Below, piece after piece: positions 36,040 to 44,591 of a stretch of 64,000 nucleotides of DNA. Within the stretch, counting starts at the first letter, position 1. Each line of letters starts with the position of its first letter. Position numbers and translations under genes: made by a program. The notes under the pieces were generated by a model. It ran no database searches and was not told the DNA's origin. It saw only the letters and a list, made by a program, of their open reading frames with translations. The stretch is from Catellatospora bangladeshensis (GTDB lineage Bacteria; Actinomycetota; Actinomycetes; Mycobacteriales; Micromonosporaceae): NCBI RefSeq assembly GCF_016862575.1, contig NZ_BONF01000052.1, positions 1 to 64,000 of the forward strand, read 5' to 3'.

Positions 36040-36804
36040 ATGGGGCGGTTGCAGGACCGAGTGGCGGTCATCAGCGGGGCGGCCAGCGGCATCGGCGCGG
36101 CCACCGCGCGGCGGTTCGCCGCCGAGGGCGCGTACGTGGTGGCGGTGGACCTCGCCGAGGAGGCGGGCAAGAAGATCGCCGAGGAGGTCGGCGGCGAGTT
36201 CGTGCAGTGCGACGTCTCCGACGAGACGCAGGTGCGCGAGCTGTTCGACGGCGTCGCGGCCCGGCGCGGGCGCGTGGACGTCGCGTTCAACAACGCGGGC
36301 ATCTCGCCGCCCGACGACGACTCGATCCTGGACACCGGGCTCGACGCCTGGGAGCGGGTGCTGCGGGTCAACACCACCAGCGTCTACCTGTGCTGCAAGT
36401 ACGCGCTGCCGCACATGCTCGCGCAGGGCAAGGGCTCGATCATCAACACGGCGAGCTTCGTGGCGCTGATGGGCGCCGCGACGAGTCAGATCGCCTACAC
36501 CGCCAGCAAGGGCGGGGTGCTGGCGATGAGCCGGGAGCTGGGCGTGCAGTTCGCCCGGCAGGGGGTGCGCGTCAACGCGCTGTGCCCCGGGCCGGTGGCC
36601 ACGCCGCTGCTGATGGAGCTGTTCGCGAAGGATCCGGAGCGGGCGGCTCGCCGACTCGTCCATGTGCCGATGGGCCGGTTCGCCGAGCCCGAGGAGATCG
36701 CCGCGGCGGTAGCGTTTCTCGCCAGCGACGACTCCTCATTCATCACCGCCTCGCAGTTCGTTGTGGACGGGGGCATTACCGGGGCATATGTGACGCCGTT
36801 GTGA
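36040..36804 (+). CDS. SDR family oxidoreductase (3-oxoacyl-ACP reductase-like)
   Basis: The 254-residue classical short-chain dehydrogenase has the NAD(P) motif G13-A-A-S-G-I-G19, NNAGISPP near 85-92, the catalytic S139 and Y153-x3-K157 (YTASKGG), and the C-terminal PEEIAAAVAFLASDDSSFIT with DGG. The ATG follows AGGCAGGTCAGGGC. It lies between the aldehyde dehydrogenase and the amidotransferase, and its stop overlaps the next GTG, so it is part of the same operon. Its step is unclear; it may act on a hydroxy or aldehyde form of the amine product. Confidence 0.9.
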   Translation: MGRLQDRVAVISGAASGIGAATARRFAAEGAYVVAVDLAEEAGKKIAEEVGGEFVQCDVSDETQVRELFDGVAARRGRVDVAFNNAGISPPDDDSILDTGLDAWERVLRVNTTSVYLCCKYALPHMLAQGKGSIINTASFVALMGAATSQIAYTASKGGVLAMSRELGVQFARQGVRVNALCPGPVATPLLMELFAKDPERAARRLVHVPMGRFAEPEEIAAAVAFLASDDSSFITASQFVVDGGITGAYVTPL

Positions 36805-37553
36805 GCGATGTGACCAGACCGTTGATCGGTATCACCACCTACGTCGAATCCGCCCGCTACAGCGTCCACGACTGTGTCGCCGCGGTGCTCCCGTGGGCGT
36901 ACGTGGACCAGGTCAGCCGGGCCGGGGGCCGCCCGGTGCTCATCCCGCCGATGCCCGACGGCGGCGTCGAGGTGCTCGACGGGCTCGACGGGCTGATCGT
37001 GGCCGGGGGCGCCGACGTGGAGCCCGCCCGCTACGGCGAGACGCCCCACCCGACGGTCTACACCAGCCCGCAGCGCGACGCGGGCGAGCTGCCGCTGGTG
37101 CGCATCGCGCTGAAGACCGGCCTGCCGCTGCTCGGCGTGTGCCGGGGCATGCAGGTCATGGCCGTGGCCAGCGGCGGGCGGCTGCACCAGCACCTGCCCG
37201 AGGCGGTCGGCCACGGCGGCCACTCCACGGTCGGCCCGGTGAAGGTGTACGCCGAGCACGGCGTGCACTTCGCGACCGGGTCGCGCTGCCGCGAGATCTA
37301 CGGGGCCGAGGCGGTCGTGAACTCGTACCACCACCAGGGGGTCAAGGACCCGGGGCGGATGCTGCCCACCGCGTGGTGCGCCACCGACGACCTGATCGAG
37401 GCGATCGAGCACCCCGACCACCCGTTCGCGGTCGGCGTGCAGTGGCACCCGGAGGACATGGCCGCCAACGGCCTGTTCCAGGCCCTGGTCGGCGCGGCCG
37501 CGCAACTGCGCGGGGCCCGCGGCAGCAAGACCGAGTTCTTCGCCACGGTCTGA
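36801..37553 (+). CDS. class I glutamine amidotransferase, gamma-glutamyl-GABA hydrolase type (PuuD-like)
   Basis: The 250-residue peptidase C26 protein has the nucleophile C114 in PLLGVCRGMQVMAV, the oxyanion region LIVAGGADVEPARYGE and the catalytic H216/E218 in FAVGVQWHPEDM. PuuD-type enzymes release the free acid from the gamma-glutamyl conjugate. The GTG at 36801 overlaps the SDR stop; a second GTG three codons later is possible. As the last gene of the operon it fits the final Puu-like step. The N-terminus (RPLIGITTYVE) matches the family. Confidence 0.9.
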   Translation: MSDVTRPLIGITTYVESARYSVHDCVAAVLPWAYVDQVSRAGGRPVLIPPMPDGGVEVLDGLDGLIVAGGADVEPARYGETPHPTVYTSPQRDAGELPLVRIALKTGLPLLGVCRGMQVMAVASGGRLHQHLPEAVGHGGHSTVGPVKVYAEHGVHFATGSRCREIYGAEAVVNSYHHQGVKDPGRMLPTAWCATDDLIEAIEHPDHPFAVGVQWHPEDMAANGLFQALVGAAAQLRGARGSKTEFFATV

Positions 37554-37640
37554 TCCCCGGCCGGCACCCGCCACATGGCGCGTCCCACGTGGCGGGTTTC
37601 GGGGCTGCCGACCGCGTGTCGCGGGAGTAGCGTCGCGGTC

Positions 37641-38108
37641 ATGGGCCAGGTGTACGAGCAGATCGACGGCAAGATCCGTGACTTCCTCATGGCGCAGCGG
37701 GTGTTCTTCGTGGCCACCGCGCCGTCCGGGGCCGACGGGCACGTCAACGTGTCGCCCAAGGGCCTGACCGACTCGTTCGCGGTGATCGGCCCGCATCAGG
37801 TGGCGTACTACGAGTACGGCGGCTCCGGCATCGAGACCATGGCGCACCTGCGCGAGAACGGCCGCATCGTGCTCATGGTGTGCGCGTTCGACGGGCCGCC
37901 CAAGATCTACCGGCTGCACGGCCGGGGCGAGGCGGTGCTCGCCGAGGACCCGCGCGCCGCCGAGCTGATCGCGCACTTCCCGGCCCCGCCGCACGTCGGC
38001 CTGCGCAGCATCGTCGTGATCGACGTCACGCGCGTGTCGGACTCGTGCGGCTACGGCGTGCCGCTGATGTCGTACGAGGGCGACCGTGACCTGCTCGTCC
38101 GGTTCTGA
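37641..38108 (+). CDS. pyridoxamine 5'-phosphate oxidase family protein, interrupted by an in-frame TGA
   Basis: The 155 residues show the split-barrel flavin-binding fold: [59 protein letters not shown] and [17 protein letters not shown]. The frame stops at TGA after DRDLLVRF, where family members continue with a Trp. The same frame then reads [20 protein letters not shown] and further family-like sequence to TAG at 38196-38198, so a TGG-to-TGA change is likely. The truncated product lacks about 30 residues. TAGCGT lies seven bases before the ATG, suggesting a leaderless transcript. Confidence 0.8.
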   Translation: MGQVYEQIDGKIRDFLMAQRVFFVATAPSGADGHVNVSPKGLTDSFAVIGPHQVAYYEYGGSGIETMAHLRENGRIVLMVCAFDGPPKIYRLHGRGEAVLAEDPRAAELIAHFPAPPHVGLRSIVVIDVTRVSDSCGYGVPLMSYEGDRDLLVRF

Positions 38109-38198
38109 GAGCACAAGACGCCGGAGCAGCGCGAGCACTACCGGGCCACGCGCAACGCGGCGAGCATCGACGGCGCCCCGATGTTCGCCGAGCGCTAG
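38109..38198 (+). other. in-frame tail of the interrupted PNPOx-family gene
   Basis: Twenty-nine open codons follow the TGA in the same frame and end at TAG. The sequence ([20 protein letters not shown], then DGAPMFAER after one Ile/Asp step) has the Arg/Ala-rich character of the family C-terminus. It would be translated only by read-through or in a repaired allele. Confidence 0.6.
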
Positions 38199-38208
38199 AG
38201 TTCAGGGC

Positions 38209-39066
38209 ATGAACGGCCGTGCCACGCTGACCCCAGGCAAGCTCTCCCCGTGGCGGGAGGTGCCCGCGCACATCCCGCGCCCCGAGTACGTCGGCCGCAA
38301 GCAGCCCAAGCGCTGGGACGGCCCGCTCACCCAGGACGCGGAGTCGATCGAGAAGATGCGCGTCGCCGGGCGGATCGCGGCCCAGGCCGTGCAGCTCGCC
38401 GGCGAGCACTGCAAGCCGGGCGTGACCACCGACGAGATCGACCGGCTGGTGCACGAGTTCCTGCTCGACCACGACGCGTACCCGTCGACGCTGGGCTACA
38501 AAGGCTTCCCGAAGTCCTGCTGCACCAGCCTCAACGAGGTCATCTGCCATGGCATCCCGGACACCACGGTGATCCAGGACGGCGACATCATCAACGTGGA
38601 CGTGACGGCGTTCAAGGACGGCGTGCACGGCGACACCGACGCCACCTTCTGCGTCGGCAACGTCGACGAGGAGGCCCGGCTGCTGGTCGAGCGCACCCAC
38701 GAGGCGCTCATGCGCGGCATCAAGGCGGTCGCGCCGGGCCGCCCGATCAACGTCATCGGCCGGGTCATCGAGTCGTACGCCAAGCGCTTCGGCTACGGCG
38801 TGGTGCGCGACTTCGGCGGGCACGGCATCGGGCAGTCGTTCCACAGCGGACTGTTCATCCCGCACTACGACAACCCGAACGCGGACACGATCATGGAGGT
38901 CGGCATGACCTTCACCATCGAGCCGATGATCACGCTCGGCACGATCGCGTACGAGACCTGGAAGGACACCTGGACGGTGGTCACCAAGGACCGCCGCTGG
39001 ACCGCCCAGTTCGAGCACACGCTGGTCGTCACCGAGTCGGGCGCGGACATCCTCACCCTGCCGTGA
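38209..39066 (+). CDS. map: type I methionine aminopeptidase
   Basis: The 285-residue enzyme removes the initiator Met. The MetAP Ia core carries the metal ligands in [38 protein letters not shown] and [22 protein letters not shown] is also characteristic. The N-terminal 40 residues (including [18 protein letters not shown]) form the extended actinobacterial type (MapA/MetAP1c-like) with a ribosome-binding linker. TAGAGT lies seven bases before the ATG. The stop overlaps the GTG of the next gene. Confidence 0.96.
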   Translation: MNGRATLTPGKLSPWREVPAHIPRPEYVGRKQPKRWDGPLTQDAESIEKMRVAGRIAAQAVQLAGEHCKPGVTTDEIDRLVHEFLLDHDAYPSTLGYKGFPKSCCTSLNEVICHGIPDTTVIQDGDIINVDVTAFKDGVHGDTDATFCVGNVDEEARLLVERTHEALMRGIKAVAPGRPINVIGRVIESYAKRFGYGVVRDFGGHGIGQSFHSGLFIPHYDNPNADTIMEVGMTFTIEPMITLGTIAYETWKDTWTVVTKDRRWTAQFEHTLVVTESGADILTLP

Positions 39067-39851
39067 ACCCGGACAAGCCCGACCCCGCCCTCGGCACCGA
39101 GCCCGCGCCCGGCGCCGGGCTGCCTGCTGCCGGGCTTCCAGACGCCGAGACGGCGCTGCCGCCGATCGACCACGAGCACGCCGACGTCTCCGGCGGCTGG
39201 CTGCGCGCGGCGGTGTTCGGGGCGATGGACGGGCTGGTCTCCAACATCGGCCTCATCGCCGGTGTCGGCGGCGCCGGGGTGGGCTCGCAGACGGTGGTGC
39301 TCACCGGCGTGGCGGGCCTGGTCGCGGGCGCGATCTCGATGGCGCTCGGCGAGTACGCCAGCGTCCGCACCGCCAACGAGCAGATCGACGCCGAGGTCGC
39401 CAAGGAGCGGCGGGAGCTGCGCCGCAACCCCGCCGCCGAGGCGGCCGAGCTGGCCCAGCGCTGGATCGAGCGGGGCATCTCGCCGGAGCTGGCCCGGCAG
39501 CTGGCGGAGGACCTGCGCGCCCAGCCCGACGAGGCGCTGCGCATGCACGTCCGCGAGGAGCTGGGCATCGACCCGGACAGCAAGCCGAGCCCGTGGACGG
39601 CGGCGTTCTCGTCGTTCGTCTGCTTCTCCATCGGCGCGCTGATCCCGCTGCTGAGCTACCTGGCGGGCAGCGACTCGCTCCAGGTCGCGCTGGCCGTCGG
39701 CGGCATCGGCCTGTTCGTGGTCGGCGCGCTGACCGCCCGCTTCACCCACCGCCGCTGGTGGGCCGCGGGCCTGCGCCAGCTCCTGCTCGGCGCGGCCGCC
39801 GCCGGCGCCACCTACCTCATCGGCGCCGCCATCGGCGTCACCACCGCATAA
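39063..39851 (+). CDS. VIT1/CCC1 family transporter
   Basis: The 262-residue protein has a disordered Pro-rich start (about 1-45), then VIT1/CCC1 helices: [40 protein letters not shown] with [10 protein letters not shown], a soluble helical insert (about 115-180) and three C-terminal helices. In CCC1/VIT1 proteins this layout moves Fe2+ or Mn2+ by proton exchange and the Glu-rich cytoplasmic insert binds metal. The GTG overlaps the map stop. The transported ion is inferred. Confidence 0.88.
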   Translation: MNPDKPDPALGTEPAPGAGLPAAGLPDAETALPPIDHEHADVSGGWLRAAVFGAMDGLVSNIGLIAGVGGAGVGSQTVVLTGVAGLVAGAISMALGEYASVRTANEQIDAEVAKERRELRRNPAAEAAELAQRWIERGISPELARQLAEDLRAQPDEALRMHVREELGIDPDSKPSPWTAAFSSFVCFSIGALIPLLSYLAGSDSLQVALAVGGIGLFVVGALTARFTHRRWWAAGLRQLLLGAAAAGATYLIGAAIGVTTA

Positions 39852-39902
39852 GGAAGGGCACCTTCTTAACGGATTCCGTAGAGGAAGGTGCCCTTATTAA
39901 CG
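39850..39902. repeat. intergenic palindrome, family 3, copy 1
   Basis: AAGGGCACCTTC and GAAGGTGCCCTT form the arms, with TTAACG after each half. It overlaps the stop region of the VIT1 gene. Copy 2 lies inverted at 40550-40602. Confidence 0.85.
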
Positions 39903-39936
39903 CCTGCCGCCGCCAGGCGGCCCGGGAGGCGGCCCG

Positions 39937-40395
39937 TCAGCGGGGGATCAGGCTGAAGACGCGGATCACGCGGTTCGAGGCGCGCTGCTGGTACGTCGTG
40001 TACGCCGGCCAGACCTCCAGCAGCAGCTTCAGCAGCCGTTCCCGCTGCTCGCCGGTGGCCAGCTCGCCGCGCACCGGGATCTCCCGGCCGCCGAGCGTGA
40101 CGACGGCGTCGGGGTTGGCGAGCAGGTTCGCCGACCAGGCCGGGTGGCTCTGCTGGCCCCAGTTGGAGCCGATCACCACGAAGTGGTCGCCGTCGCGGGC
40201 GTAGGCCAAGGGCTGGGTGCGCGGCAGGCCGGACTTCTTGCCGGTGGTGGTGATGATCAGCGTGGGGATCAGGCCCAGGGCGACGACCCGGCCCTTGGTG
40301 AGTTTCGCGACGGTGCGGTCGAGCGGCACGAGGACCCGGCCCGCTCGGGCGAACCAGGTGCGGTGGCCCAGGTAGCGGGCGAGGCGTCTCAGCAT
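39937..40395 (-). CDS. F420-dependent nitroreductase (DDN) family protein
   Basis: The 152-residue protein has the deazaflavin-dependent nitroreductase pattern: LIITTTGKKSGLPRTQPLAY, DGDHFVVIGSNWGQQSHPAW, ANPDAVVTLGGREI and LEVWPAYTTYQQRASNR. DDN-family enzymes use reduced F420 to reduce quinones or nitro compounds; the natural substrate is unknown. It stands alone between two inverted family 3 palindromes, with a family 1 palindrome upstream of its start. The ATG at MLRRLARYLG matches family length. Confidence 0.88.
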   Translation of the reverse strand: MLRRLARYLGHRTWFARAGRVLVPLDRTVAKLTKGRVVALGLIPTLIITTTGKKSGLPRTQPLAYARDGDHFVVIGSNWGQQSHPAWSANLLANPDAVVTLGGREIPVRGELATGEQRERLLKLLLEVWPAYTTYQQRASNRVIRVFSLIPR

Positions 40396-40449
40396 CGGCA
40401 CAGTGTGCCGCAGCCGGTGCCGGCACGGAAGACCACCCGGCGACGGGTG

Positions 40450-40514
40450 TTGATCGCGAGTTCGTGTCAAGATCTGCGGTCCAGCTGCACTTTTGGACAC
40501 GAACTCGCGATCAA
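40450..40514. repeat. intergenic palindrome, family 1, copy E
   Basis: Perfect 19-base arms TTGATCGCGAGTTCGTGTC and its complement enclose 27 bases. It is upstream of the nitroreductase gene. Confidence 0.88.
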
Positions 40515-40549
40515 GCCCCGGTCTGCCGCGAGCGCCCCCGCCGGGGAGG

Positions 40550-40602
40550 GTTAAGAAGGGCACCTTCCTCTACGCATAGCGTTAAGAAGGTGCCCTTCCT
40601 TT
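40550..40602. repeat. intergenic palindrome, family 3, copy 2 (inverted)
   Basis: GTTAAGAAGGGCACCTTCCT and AAGAAGGTGCCCTTCCTTTC contain the arms. Its reverse complement matches copy 1 over most of its length, including TAGAGGAAGGTGCCCTT. It abuts the ABC permease stop. Confidence 0.85.
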
Positions 40603-43265
40603 CATAGGCGGCGTTCGATGGGGAGGCGGGAGCGGGTGAGCAGGCCCGCGCCGAGCATGGCGACCAGGGGGACCGAGAGGACGATGGCCAGGGTGTCCCA
40701 GGGGAGGGTCAGGGTCATCGGGACCTGGTCCTGGTGGGCGAGACCGCGGCTGGAGTTGACCGCGGCGACCAGGGCCGCGGCGGTGCCGAGGCCCGCCAGG
40801 ACGCCCAGCAGGGCGCCCAGGCCGGAGATGACGCCGGACTGGCTCAGCGACAGCAGCCGGCGCACCCGGGGGCTCGCGCCGACCGCGCCGAGGGTGGCGA
40901 GGTCCGGGCGGCTGTCCGCGGCGGTGAGGCCCGTGGCGACCCCGGCCGCGCCCAGCGCGACGAGCGCCGCGATCACCCCGAGGATCCAGATGATCGGCTC
41001 CTCGCGGAACTGCGGGCCCCGCTCGACGGTCAGCGACAGCTGCGTGCTGAGCTCCCGGAGGCGGCCGGTCAGCTGCTCGGCCTCCGAGCCGGTCAGCACG
41101 TGGTCGAGGGACGCCGCCACATCGCCGGGGCGGACCGCGAGACCGTGCGCGCGCACCAGGCCGGGGGAGACGACGAACGAGGCGGCCATGTCGTCGCCGG
41201 CCAGCACGGCGGCGGGCACTGGCACGGTGGGCAGGTCGTACGGATCGTCCACGGGCGGCCCGTCGACGAGCGCGACCGCGACCTTGCCGTCCACGACGTA
41301 GCGCGGATCGTCGACGACGATGCCACCGGCTTCCAGCACGGCCCGCGCCTTCGCCAGCTCGGCGGGCGGGGCGCTGCTGAGGGCGCTCAGGCCGCTGCCG
41401 TCGTCCACCGCGACGTAGAACGCCCAGCTGCCGCTGAAGCCGCGGCAGCGCGGGTCGTTCTCGTCGGGCTCCGTGGGGACGCCCGGCTGCGGATCCACCC
41501 AGGCGGGGCAGCGCTCCGCCGGGGGGAGGACCGGGTACGCGCCGCAGTCGCGCTCGCCCGGTTCGGCGGGCCCGGCGCAGGCGACGTGGGAGAACACGTG
41601 CGGATCGGCACCGGGCACGGTCTCGCGGATCGCCGCCAGGACCTTGGCGGTGTCGGGCCGCCGGCCGTCCTCGCTCGGGAACCCGACCGCGAAGTGGCCG
41701 AGCGGCAGCTGGGGGTCGTAGTTGTCGTACGCGTTCTGCGCCTCGCTGCCGATGAAGGCGCCGATGGCGACGGCCCCGGCGACGGCGGCCATCACCGCCG
41801 AGATCGCCGGGGCGGCCGCCCCACGGTTGCGGGCCGTGTCGCGCAGCGCGATCCGGGGCGCGAGCGGCAGCCACCGGCCGGTCCGGGAGATCAGCCCGAC
41901 CAGCGACGGGGTGAGCAGCACCAGGCCCAGTTCGCCGATGACGAGGCCGCCGAGGATCACGTTGACCTGTGAGCCGAGCGCGCCCACGATCGCGATCACC
42001 GCACCGGCGGCGGCCATGGCCAGGCCCAGGGTGATCCAGCGCTTGCGGGAGCGGACCACGCCCCGGCGGCCGGCCAGCACGGTGGTCACCGACTGCCGGG
42101 CGGCGGTGAACGCGGGCACCATCGCGGCGAGCAGGCCGGTGCCGACCGCGAGCACGACGATGCCGAGCTGGGCGAGCGGCAGGAAGCGCCAGCCGCCCGA
42201 GCGCGCGTCGACCAGGTACTCCTCGATCAGCGGGCGCAGCGCGGTGGCCGCCGCCACGCCGAGCACGATGCCGCCGACCGCGGCGGCCAGGCCGAGCACG
42301 ATGCCGTCGGCCAGCACGATGCGCCGCAGGTGGGCGGGGGTGCCGCCGGTAGCGGCGACGAGCGCCAGATCACGGCTGCGGCGCCGGGCGCCGACCGCGA
42401 AGGCCGGGCCGGCCAGCAGCACGATCTCCAGGATGATCAGGCCGATCAGGACCACGCCCAGGCTGAGCTCCTCGACCTGCGGGCCGGTGCCGTACACGAA
42501 GCGCGGGTCGGTCGGCGGCGGGTCGAGCACGACGGCGCGGCTGCGTACCACCAGGCCGTGGGTGTTGAGCTGCTGCACGTCGGCCCACAGCAGCGGCGCC
42601 GGGGTGTCCGCCAGGAAGACCGGGTAGCCTGCGGCGGTTTCGTCGGACGGCAGGACCACCGTGTCGTTCAGGTCGTCCGGGAACTCCACCAGCGCCGTGA
42701 CCTGGTACGTCCGGTCGGGCTGCACCAGGCGCAGCGTGCTGCCGGGCCGGAGGTCCATGCGCCGGGCGAGGCGGGCGTTGACGGCGATCTCGCCGTCCCC
42801 GCGCGGCGCCGTGCCCTCCAGCAGGGTCACCATGCCCGCGAGCTGCGGGTCGGCGACGTCGAGGATGCGGCTGGTGACGCCGATGACCCCGCTGGCGGTG
42901 TAGACCTCGACGAAGTCCTCCGTCACCTGGGTGAGGCGCGAGCCCGCGGGCAGCATCCGGAGCAACTCTTCGGCGGTGCCGGTGTCCTTGCTGGGCTCCC
43001 CGTCGTAGCTGTAGCTGTTTCCGTCGGGGGCCTGCGCCAGCGGCCCGTCGGCGACCCACTGCACGCGGGCGTCGTAGCGGCCGAGTTCGCGGTCCAGCTG
43101 CTCGGCCGGGGTCAGCTCGTTCATGTCGTAGACCGTCGCGGCGAACGACAGCCCCAGTGCGGGCAGCCCGAGCATGGCGATGACCAGCAGCGAGCGACCC
43201 CGGTTGCGGCGGGCGTCGCGCCGGGCGATGCGCAGCGCGGGCAGCCAGCCGCGCAGCCACCTCAT
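40602..43265 (-). CDS. ABC transporter permease, FtsX/MacB type
   Basis: The 887-residue protein has the duplicated FtsX layout: a first helix (LLVIAMLGLPALGLSFAATV), an extracellular domain of about 200 residues, three helices near 270-400, then two further helix blocks and a second large extracellular domain with a cysteine cluster near CAGPAEPGERDCG and CRGFSG. MacB/FtsX-type exporters act mechanically on lipids, peptides or drugs outside the membrane. The TGA of the ATPase gene overlaps its start by four bases. It ends at a family 3 palindrome, which may act as terminator. Confidence 0.9.
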   Translation of the reverse strand: MRWLRGWLPALRIARRDARRNRGRSLLVIAMLGLPALGLSFAATVYDMNELTPAEQLDRELGRYDARVQWVADGPLAQAPDGNSYSYDGEPSKDTGTAEELLRMLPAGSRLTQVTEDFVEVYTASGVIGVTSRILDVADPQLAGMVTLLEGTAPRGDGEIAVNARLARRMDLRPGSTLRLVQPDRTYQVTALVEFPDDLNDTVVLPSDETAAGYPVFLADTPAPLLWADVQQLNTHGLVVRSRAVVLDPPPTDPRFVYGTGPQVEELSLGVVLIGLIILEIVLLAGPAFAVGARRRSRDLALVAATGGTPAHLRRIVLADGIVLGLAAAVGGIVLGVAAATALRPLIEEYLVDARSGGWRFLPLAQLGIVVLAVGTGLLAAMVPAFTAARQSVTTVLAGRRGVVRSRKRWITLGLAMAAAGAVIAIVGALGSQVNVILGGLVIGELGLVLLTPSLVGLISRTGRWLPLAPRIALRDTARNRGAAAPAISAVMAAVAGAVAIGAFIGSEAQNAYDNYDPQLPLGHFAVGFPSEDGRRPDTAKVLAAIRETVPGADPHVFSHVACAGPAEPGERDCGAYPVLPPAERCPAWVDPQPGVPTEPDENDPRCRGFSGSWAFYVAVDDGSGLSALSSAPPAELAKARAVLEAGGIVVDDPRYVVDGKVAVALVDGPPVDDPYDLPTVPVPAAVLAGDDMAASFVVSPGLVRAHGLAVRPGDVAASLDHVLTGSEAEQLTGRLRELSTQLSLTVERGPQFREEPIIWILGVIAALVALGAAGVATGLTAADSRPDLATLGAVGASPRVRRLLSLSQSGVISGLGALLGVLAGLGTAAALVAAVNSSRGLAHQDQVPMTLTLPWDTLAIVLSVPLVAMLGAGLLTRSRLPIERRL

Positions 43266-43984
43266 GACGCGGTCTCCAGCAGCTGCTCGGGCTGGGTCAG
43301 CGGGCCGGAGGCGTCGACCACCCGGCCGTCCCGCAGGAAGATCACCCGGTCGGCCCAGGCGGCGTGCCGGGCCTCGTGGGTGACCAGCACGGCGGCGGCC
43401 CCGGCGTCGACGCGGGCGCGCAGCAGGCGCAGCACCGCCTCGCCGGTCACCGAGTCCAGCGCGCCGGTGGGCTCGTCGGCCAGCACCAGGCGGCGCTGCC
43501 CGACCAGGGCGCGGGCGATGGCGACGCGCTGCTGCTGGCCGCCGGACATCTCGTCGGGGAAGCGGTCGGCGTACCCGGTCAGCTCGACCTCGGCCAGCGC
43601 GGCCTCGGCCAGCGGGCGGGACTTGCGCGCGGAGACGCCCTCCAGCTCCAGCGGCAGCGCCACGTTCTCCGCCGCGGTGAGGCTGGGCAGCAGGTTGAGC
43701 GCCTGGAACACGTAGCCGACGCTGCGGCGGCGCAGCGCGGCCAGCTGGGGGCGGCGCAGCGTGGACAGGGCGGTGTCCTCGACCAGCACCTCGCCGGAGT
43801 CGGGACTGTCGAGCCCGCCCGCCAGGTTGAGCAGGGTCGACTTGCCGGAGCCGGACGGGCCCATCACGGCGACCAGCTCGCCGGCGTGCACGCTGACGGT
43901 GACCCCGGCCAGGGCGTGCACGGCGGCCTCGCCGGTGCCGTGGGTGCGGTGCACGTCGCGGAGCTGCAGGACGGCGGTGCTCAT
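43262..43984 (-). CDS. ABC transporter ATP-binding protein, MacB/LolD type
   Basis: The 240-residue ATPase has Walker A GPSGSGKST, the Q-loop FQALNLLP, signature MSGGQQQRVAIARAL, Walker B LVLADEPTGALD and the switch His in LVTHEARHA. It belongs to the MacB/LolD type that drives FtsX permeases. It overlaps the PadR gene upstream and the permease downstream (both ATGA-like), so the three form one leftward operon. Confidence 0.96.
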   Translation of the reverse strand: MSTAVLQLRDVHRTHGTGEAAVHALAGVTVSVHAGELVAVMGPSGSGKSTLLNLAGGLDSPDSGEVLVEDTALSTLRRPQLAALRRRSVGYVFQALNLLPSLTAAENVALPLELEGVSARKSRPLAEAALAEVELTGYADRFPDEMSGGQQQRVAIARALVGQRRLVLADEPTGALDSVTGEAVLRLLRARVDAGAAAVLVTHEARHAAWADRVIFLRDGRVVDASGPLTQPEQLLETAS

Positions 43985-44544
43985 ACCTCGGCCTCCCGGG
44001 TGGCGTCGTCGTGCTGGGGGAGCGGTGCGGGGGCGGGCCTGTCGTAGCGCACCAGGGCGGTCTCGCAGTGGTCGAGCCAGCGCAGCTCGGCCTCGGACTG
44101 GAAGATCATGGCCTCCAGCACCAGGCGCCAGGGCAGCTCCGCGTCGCTGCGCTTGAGGCGGGTGTACTCCTGCAGCGCGCGCATGGTGGCGGTGCGCTGG
44201 GTCTGCACCACCGCCTGCACGTCGATGCCGGGGGTGGTCAGCGCGAGCGCCAGCTTGATGGCCAGCTCGTCGCGGGGCCGGTCGGCGCGGGCGATCGGGG
44301 TGGCGAACCAGAGCGTGAGCTCCGTGCGCCCGTCAGGCGTGATCTCGTACGGGCGCTGCCCCCCGTCGTTCTCCGGCAGCGCGCGTACCAGGCCGTCGCG
44401 TTCGAGGCGGTTGAGAGTGGTGTAGACCTGGCCGATGTTGAGCGGCCAGGTGGAGCCGGTGGAGTCTTCGAACTCGGCCCGCAACTGGTAGCCGTAGCGG
44501 GGCCCGCGTTCGAGCAGGGCGAGCAAACCATGCCGGATGGACAT
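43981..44544 (-). CDS. PadR family transcriptional regulator
   Basis: The 187-residue protein has an N-terminal winged helix (RHGLLALLERGPRYGYQLRA, WPLNIGQVYTTLNRLERDGL) and a C-terminal PadR effector domain (about 95-175) with a dimerising helix. It is the first gene of the operon with the ABC exporter, and a perfect palindrome lies eight bases upstream of its start. This is the arrangement of an autoregulated, inducible exporter. The inducer is unknown. Confidence 0.92.
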   Translation of the reverse strand: MSIRHGLLALLERGPRYGYQLRAEFEDSTGSTWPLNIGQVYTTLNRLERDGLVRALPENDGGQRPYEITPDGRTELTLWFATPIARADRPRDELAIKLALALTTPGIDVQAVVQTQRTATMRALQEYTRLKRSDAELPWRLVLEAMIFQSEAELRWLDHCETALVRYDRPAPAPLPQHDDATREAEV

Positions 44545-44551
44545 GGCTACT

Positions 44552-44565
44552 GAGTATGCATACTC
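44552..44565. promoter_or_regulatory. candidate PadR operator
   Basis: GAGTATGCATACTC is a perfect 14-base palindrome just upstream of padR, followed by a partial repeat ACTCGGTATGC. PadR operators are often ATGCATACT-like. It probably represses the padR-ABC operon. Confidence 0.65.
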
Positions 44566-44591
44566 GGTATGCGGGTTTCAACCCGCCCTGG

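Noticed and set aside
38106-38108. TGA as a selenocysteine codon
   Set aside because: No selenocysteine insertion hairpin is apparent and relatives of this family have Trp rather than Cys at such a position; a nonsense change is simpler.
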